Of a stretch of DNA of 64,000 nucleotides, positions 60,521-64,000 are shown piece after piece. The stretch's first letter is position 1; every line of letters starts with the position of its first letter. Made by a program: the position numbers and the translations under genes. Origin of the DNA: Ruminococcus sp. (GTDB lineage: Bacteria; Bacillota; Clostridia; Oscillospirales; Ruminococcaceae); assembly GCA_019420505.1 (NCBI GenBank), contig JAHZHC010000023.1, positions 1-64,000 on the forward strand. Reading direction: 5' to 3'. The notes beneath the pieces are model-generated. The model worked only from the letters and a program-made list of their open reading frames with translations. It ran no database searches and had not been told where the DNA came from.

Positions 60521-60652
60521 CCTGAATCTTAATTTTTTATAGCATGACTGCCTCGTTCAGTGCAAAACCTTTTCCTTGACATATTTTTTTTACCGTTTTA
60601 TAATAAATATATGCTTTCAAAATGGGGAGATAATAAGAAAATATTAAGAAAT

Positions 60653-60692
60653 TTCTTAGTTAATGCTTAAAGAATACGTTATATAATATAAT
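60653..60692 (+). promoter_or_regulatory. Response regulator promoter with 11-bp direct repeats
   Basis: TTCTTAGTTAA then TGCTTAAAGAA (60653-60674) repeat in an 11-base step, followed by overlapping TATAAT hexamers at 60682-60687 and 60687-60692. TTAAGAA just upstream forms an inverted pair with TTCTTAG. The pattern matches the repeats before the ABC operon at 17232-17264, so autoregulation by the encoded regulator is possible. The rest of the 300-bp gap 60437-60737 has nothing further visible except the minus-strand promoter. Confidence 0.55.
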
Positions 60693-60737
60693 CACAGCAA
60701 AGGAAAACAGCCTGCTGTAAGAGAGGATTGATAAACA

Positions 60738-61442
60738 ATGGAAGGAAACTCTTGTATTTTAGTCGTTGATGACGATAAGGATATTGTAGGAGCTATTGCA
60801 AAGCTGCTGGAGCTTGAAGGCTATGATGTAATAAAGGCTTATGACGGAATTGACGCTCTTGATAAGCTTGCATCAAACAGTAACATAAACCTTATATTAA
60901 TTGATATCATGATGCCGAAGCTTGACGGACTTTCTGCAATGATGAAAATACGTACGACAAGGAATATTCCTATCATTGTTCTGTCTGCAAAGTCAGAGGA
61001 TACTGATAAGGTTCTCGGACTTTCAATGGGTGCGGACGATTATATTACAAAGCCTTATAATCCTATTGAACTTATGGCAAGGGTTAAATCGAACTTAAGA
61101 CGCTATCTTCAGCTGGGTTCGGCAGACACAACAAAAACGGATGTAATTAAAATAGGCGGGCTTGCACTTGATACCTCCGCAAAAATGCTGGAGGTTGACG
61201 GTGAGCCTGTGAAACTGACAGCAACCGAACTTAAAATTCTTGAACTGCTTATGCGAAATGCAGGACATGTTTTTTCATCGGAGGAAATCTATTCAAAGGT
61301 GTGGAATGAGGATGCCTATTCCGTTGAAAATACGGTTATGGTTCATATCAGACATATAAGAGAGAAAATCGAAATTAATCCGAAGGAACCAAAATATTTA
61401 AAGGTGGTGTGGGGAATTGGATATAAAATTGAAAAATGCTGA
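60738..61442 (+). CDS. OmpR/PhoB-family response regulator
   Basis: 234-residue transcription factor. The receiver domain (about 5-120) has acidic pocket D11-D13 region ILVVDDDKDI, phosphoacceptor D56 in LILIDIMMPKLDG, the switch Ser in IVLSAKSED and K in DDYITKPYNP. The winged-helix DNA-binding domain (about 140-232) has TATELKILELLMRNAGHVFSSEEIYSKVW and VMVHIRHIREKIE. Ribosome site GAGAGGA. It overlaps the kinase gene by 26 bp. OmpR-type regulators bind direct repeats spaced by one helical turn, as found upstream of this gene and of the 17.3-kb ABC operon. Confidence 0.95.
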   Translation: MEGNSCILVVDDDKDIVGAIAKLLELEGYDVIKAYDGIDALDKLASNSNINLILIDIMMPKLDGLSAMMKIRTTRNIPIIVLSAKSEDTDKVLGLSMGADDYITKPYNPIELMARVKSNLRRYLQLGSADTTKTDVIKIGGLALDTSAKMLEVDGEPVKLTATELKILELLMRNAGHVFSSEEIYSKVWNEDAYSVENTVMVHIRHIREKIEINPKEPKYLKVVWGIGYKIEKC

Positions 61443-63864
61443 CGATGTTCATAAATCAAAAAGATTTAAAGCTTTTCTGCTTAGTAAAAAGGTGAGGACA
61501 GTTGTTTGTATATTTGTTTTTATAATTACAACTCTTATATATTTGCTGAACACCAAATATATAGATATGCGCAACTCTTATCCTTATCAGGGAGATGGGG
61601 TATATCTTCGTGATTATTCCGACAGCTATCAGTTCAGCATAAAAAAACTTTCCTTTTATGAGGCTATGTGTGTAACATCATCTTTTTATTTGAGAAATAC
61701 AGACGATAACTATAAATTTCTATTGAGTGATTCTACATTTCTCAACTATACTCAGAAAATGAAAAGTGAATATAACCTTGATATAAAATATAACAAGAAC
61801 GGAAAGTGCGAGATCGACAGTGACTTCTGGGACTTTTTTGTGGCTTTTGATGATAAATATATAACTAATATAAAGAATCTTCAAATTAATAAGGATACTG
61901 ATATTAAAGACTTGGTTTATGACCTGATGGATAATTATGATGATTATTGCCTGAGAGCAAATAACAGCATTCTTACTGATTTCACATCTGATGCTTACAA
62001 TTACTATAACGATTTGATTTTTACTGATATTTTTGAAAGCTATGGATACAGCTCAGAGGGCTTTGATGGTTCAACTCTTCCCATCGGTGCGTCCGGTTAT
62101 GATAATTTAGGAAGATTTATATTCCAGTATTACGGATATCGTGATGTCAGATTTTTTGATAATTCAAAGAAAGATAAAAAGTTTAACTTCCTTTCAGATT
62201 ATAACGTTTTAAATAATATAATCGACAAAATATACAATGAATATGATGATGAATATTATCCCAATGATGATTATTACTATATCAGTAATCTGGAGGGATA
62301 TGAATTCAAAACATATGACGATAGTCCTGTATCTGTGTTCTTTGCACCAAAACCGGAGCAAGCCGCAAAACTTAATGCTACCTTTAACAGCATAAAAAAC
62401 GAATATAAATTTGTTTTTTTAAGCTTAATTTCTTGCTGGATAATTTTATGGATAATGTGTATTTATCTTGCGGTTGTCTGTGGATATAATGCTTCTGAAA
62501 AGAAAAAGTGGGGTTATTCGGTACTGTTCGGTAAGTGGTATTCTGAAATTCTGATAGCTTTCCTGATATTTATGATGGTAACAACCGCATTTCTTCTGAC
62601 CAACACAGAATTCAATAGGTTTTTAAAATATTTTATAACTGAAGATCCAAAATATATAAAAGCAATATCATGCATTTCATTCGGCTTAAGCTTTATCTTA
62701 TGCGCAGGTTCTGCCATGGGAATAATCTCAAAGTTTAAATCAAAAACATTCGTTAAGGATAGTCTTTGTCTGAGAATTTTCAGAAGTTTGAAATCATTTA
62801 TAAAAAGACGAATTGTAAATACAAAGCTTTTTGTGCTTTTTAACAAGAAAACAATAGGACAAAAGCTGTATACCGTTACGTGGATATTTATAGCCGCTTC
62901 TATACTAATCTTATTATTCTTTCCGATAATGGGCGCTGCGGGTGATTTGGTAGTTCTATATTTAATTTTCTTCTTTATTTATATAATTTATGCAATATGG
63001 TATATTATAACGCTTTTTAAAGGCTTCAGTGATATTAATACACTTTGCGGTCAGATAAAGCAGCTAAGCGATGACGAAGATATTACCGATGAAATAAATG
63101 AATATTCAATTATCTATGAAGACTCAAAACGTTTAATGAGTATCTCTGAAAATGTAAAGGAAAACGTTGAAAAACAGCTTCAGTCTGAAAGAATGAAAAT
63201 TGAACTTGTTACAAATGTATCCCACGACTTGAAAACCCCATTGACTTCAATAATAAGCTATATAGACCTGTTGAAAAAAGAGGATTTATCTGATGAAGCA
63301 AGAGATTATGTGAATATTCTTGATGTTAAATCACAAAAGCTTAAAAATATCGTGTCAGATGTATTCTCTCTTGCAAAAGCTACAAGCGGTATTGATGTTG
63401 AGCTTGAAGAAATTGACGGAGTAATTCTGTTAAAACAGGTTTTAGGAGATAATGAAGATAAGATTTCAAACAGCGGAAAGACTTTAAAAACGGAAATACT
63501 TTGCGATTCTGCATTAATAAAAGCAGACGGAAACAAACTCTATAGGGTGTTCCAAAACGTTATTGACAATGCGTTGAATTATTCAATGGACGGTACAAGA
63601 ATTTTCCTTAGAATGGAATGTGATGCCTATAGTATGACTCTTTCTGTAAAAAATACAGCAAGCTATGAAATGAATTTTTCTCCTGAAGAAATTACAGAAC
63701 GTTTTATAAGAGGCGACAAATCCAGAACTGATGGAGGAAGCGGTTTAGGCTTATCCATTGCAAAAAGCTTTACAGAAGCCTGCGGAGGAGCTTTCAAGGT
63801 AGAACTTGACGGTGACGTTTTTAAGGCAATTATAAAAATGCCGTTAAATAATAGCAGCCAATAA
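61417..63864 (+). CDS. Sensor histidine kinase with large extracytoplasmic domain
   Basis: 815-residue kinase paired with the response regulator. It starts at TTG 61417 inside the regulator gene, with GGTGTGGGG just upstream. One helix (about 28-47), a Tyr/Asp/Asn-rich extracytoplasmic domain of about 280 residues, then five further helices (about 331-353, 371-392, 410-430, 485-505, 507-532). The DHp motif is VTNVSHDLKTPLTSIISYIDLL with phosphoacceptor His603; the ATPase domain has N box VFQNVIDNALNYS and GGSGLGLSIAKSF. I see no HAMP domain. The outer domain is not a recognised family. Confidence 0.92.
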   Translation: MDIKLKNADDVHKSKRFKAFLLSKKVRTVVCIFVFIITTLIYLLNTKYIDMRNSYPYQGDGVYLRDYSDSYQFSIKKLSFYEAMCVTSSFYLRNTDDNYKFLLSDSTFLNYTQKMKSEYNLDIKYNKNGKCEIDSDFWDFFVAFDDKYITNIKNLQINKDTDIKDLVYDLMDNYDDYCLRANNSILTDFTSDAYNYYNDLIFTDIFESYGYSSEGFDGSTLPIGASGYDNLGRFIFQYYGYRDVRFFDNSKKDKKFNFLSDYNVLNNIIDKIYNEYDDEYYPNDDYYYISNLEGYEFKTYDDSPVSVFFAPKPEQAAKLNATFNSIKNEYKFVFLSLISCWIILWIMCIYLAVVCGYNASEKKKWGYSVLFGKWYSEILIAFLIFMMVTTAFLLTNTEFNRFLKYFITEDPKYIKAISCISFGLSFILCAGSAMGIISKFKSKTFVKDSLCLRIFRSLKSFIKRRIVNTKLFVLFNKKTIGQKLYTVTWIFIAASILILLFFPIMGAAGDLVVLYLIFFFIYIIYAIWYIITLFKGFSDINTLCGQIKQLSDDEDITDEINEYSIIYEDSKRLMSISENVKENVEKQLQSERMKIELVTNVSHDLKTPLTSIISYIDLLKKEDLSDEARDYVNILDVKSQKLKNIVSDVFSLAKATSGIDVELEEIDGVILLKQVLGDNEDKISNSGKTLKTEILCDSALIKADGNKLYRVFQNVIDNALNYSMDGTRIFLRMECDAYSMTLSVKNTASYEMNFSPEEITERFIRGDKSRTDGGSGLGLSIAKSFTEACGGAFKVELDGDVFKAIIKMPLNNSSQ

Positions 63865-63904
63865 AAAATATATAAATGCTGTTAAAAAGAAAGTGAGACA
63901 ACAA

Positions 63905-64000
63905 ATGAAAAAAATAATAAAAAAAGATAAAATTCTGATCCTGATTGCGGTGATTGGAATTGCGGTAACTACAATTCTATGTTTATTTCACATAAAACCT
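63905..64000 (+). CDS. Partial protein with N-terminal membrane segment (cut by window end)
   Basis: Only the first 32 codons are present: a Lys/Ile-rich start followed by a hydrophobic segment (ILILIAVIGIAVTTILCLF). It could be a signal peptide or membrane anchor. Weak AAAGTGAG ribosome site upstream and only 40 bp from the kinase gene, so probably the next gene of the same operon. Function not assignable. Confidence 0.6.
   Translation, partial: MKKIIKKDKILILIAVIGIAVTTILCLFHIKP

Overview
The window is low-GC DNA from an endospore-forming Clostridium-class Firmicute, most likely an Oscillospiraceae/Ruminococcus-like anaerobe. The pointers are the complete eight-gene spoIIIA operon, a SCIFF peptide with its radical-SAM maturase, NfnAB, a ferredoxin-dependent 2-oxoacid oxidoreductase, strong AGGAGG-type ribosome sites and A+T-rich codon use. 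No rRNA, tRNA, CRISPR array, transposase or integrase was seen. Species assignment is inference.

Layout. 1-6.3 kb (minus): a GH2 glycosidase with a P-loop ATPase, an M15-type D,D-peptidase-like lipoprotein whose catalytic Glu is Gln, and dprA. 6.5-9.5 kb (plus): a wall-anchored-type surface protein and two tandem paralogous lipoproteins, each with its own promoter and terminator. 9.5-12.5 kb (minus): a lipoprotein, nnrE/nnrD fusion, acpS and a small membrane protein. 12.6-15.8 kb (plus): an amidohydrolase, an SH3 lipoprotein and an isolated Wzz-like/BY-kinase pair. 15.9-17.1 kb (minus): a three-gene holin/endolysin cassette with no other phage genes. 17.3-20.4 kb (plus): an ABC exporter operon preceded by three 11-bp direct repeats. 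20.4-24.4 kb (minus): MATE transporter, SCIFF maturase, SCIFF peptide (47 aa), TIGR04086 membrane protein and yajC. 24.5-24.65 kb: a composite palindromic element. 24.7-26.9 kb: nfnB-nfnA. 27-29.2 kb: a GHL10-like lipoprotein and a PAP2 phosphatase. 29.4-33 kb (plus): a heterodimeric ABC exporter. 33-37.8 kb (minus): MoxR/DUF58/transglutaminase trio. 38-42.9 kb (plus): spoIIIAA-AH behind a sigma-E-like promoter. 43-47.2 kb (minus): mfd and pth. 47.2-50.7 kb (minus): 2-oxoacid:ferredoxin oxidoreductase operon. 50.9-60.4 kb: a teichoic-acid-like surface polymer locus (LicD, two CDP-glycerol transferases, TarI/IspD-like cytidylyltransferase, SDR, two acyltransferases). 60.7-64 kb: a two-component system and the start of a further gene.

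How the parts relate. Much of the window concerns the cell envelope: polymer synthesis, acylation, anchored proteins, lipoproteins and exporters. The same 11-bp direct-repeat pattern occurs upstream of the response-regulator gene near 60.7 kb and the ABC operon near 17.3 kb, so the two-component system may control that exporter. An 8-bp core (TTGTGCAA) recurs upstream of five promoters. The least ordinary items are the free-standing lysis cassette, the composite palindrome, the degenerate GT2 domain fused to a CDP-glycerol transferase, the M15 pseudo-enzyme and the MATE gene in the SCIFF operon. All statements were made by reading the sequence; no database search was run.
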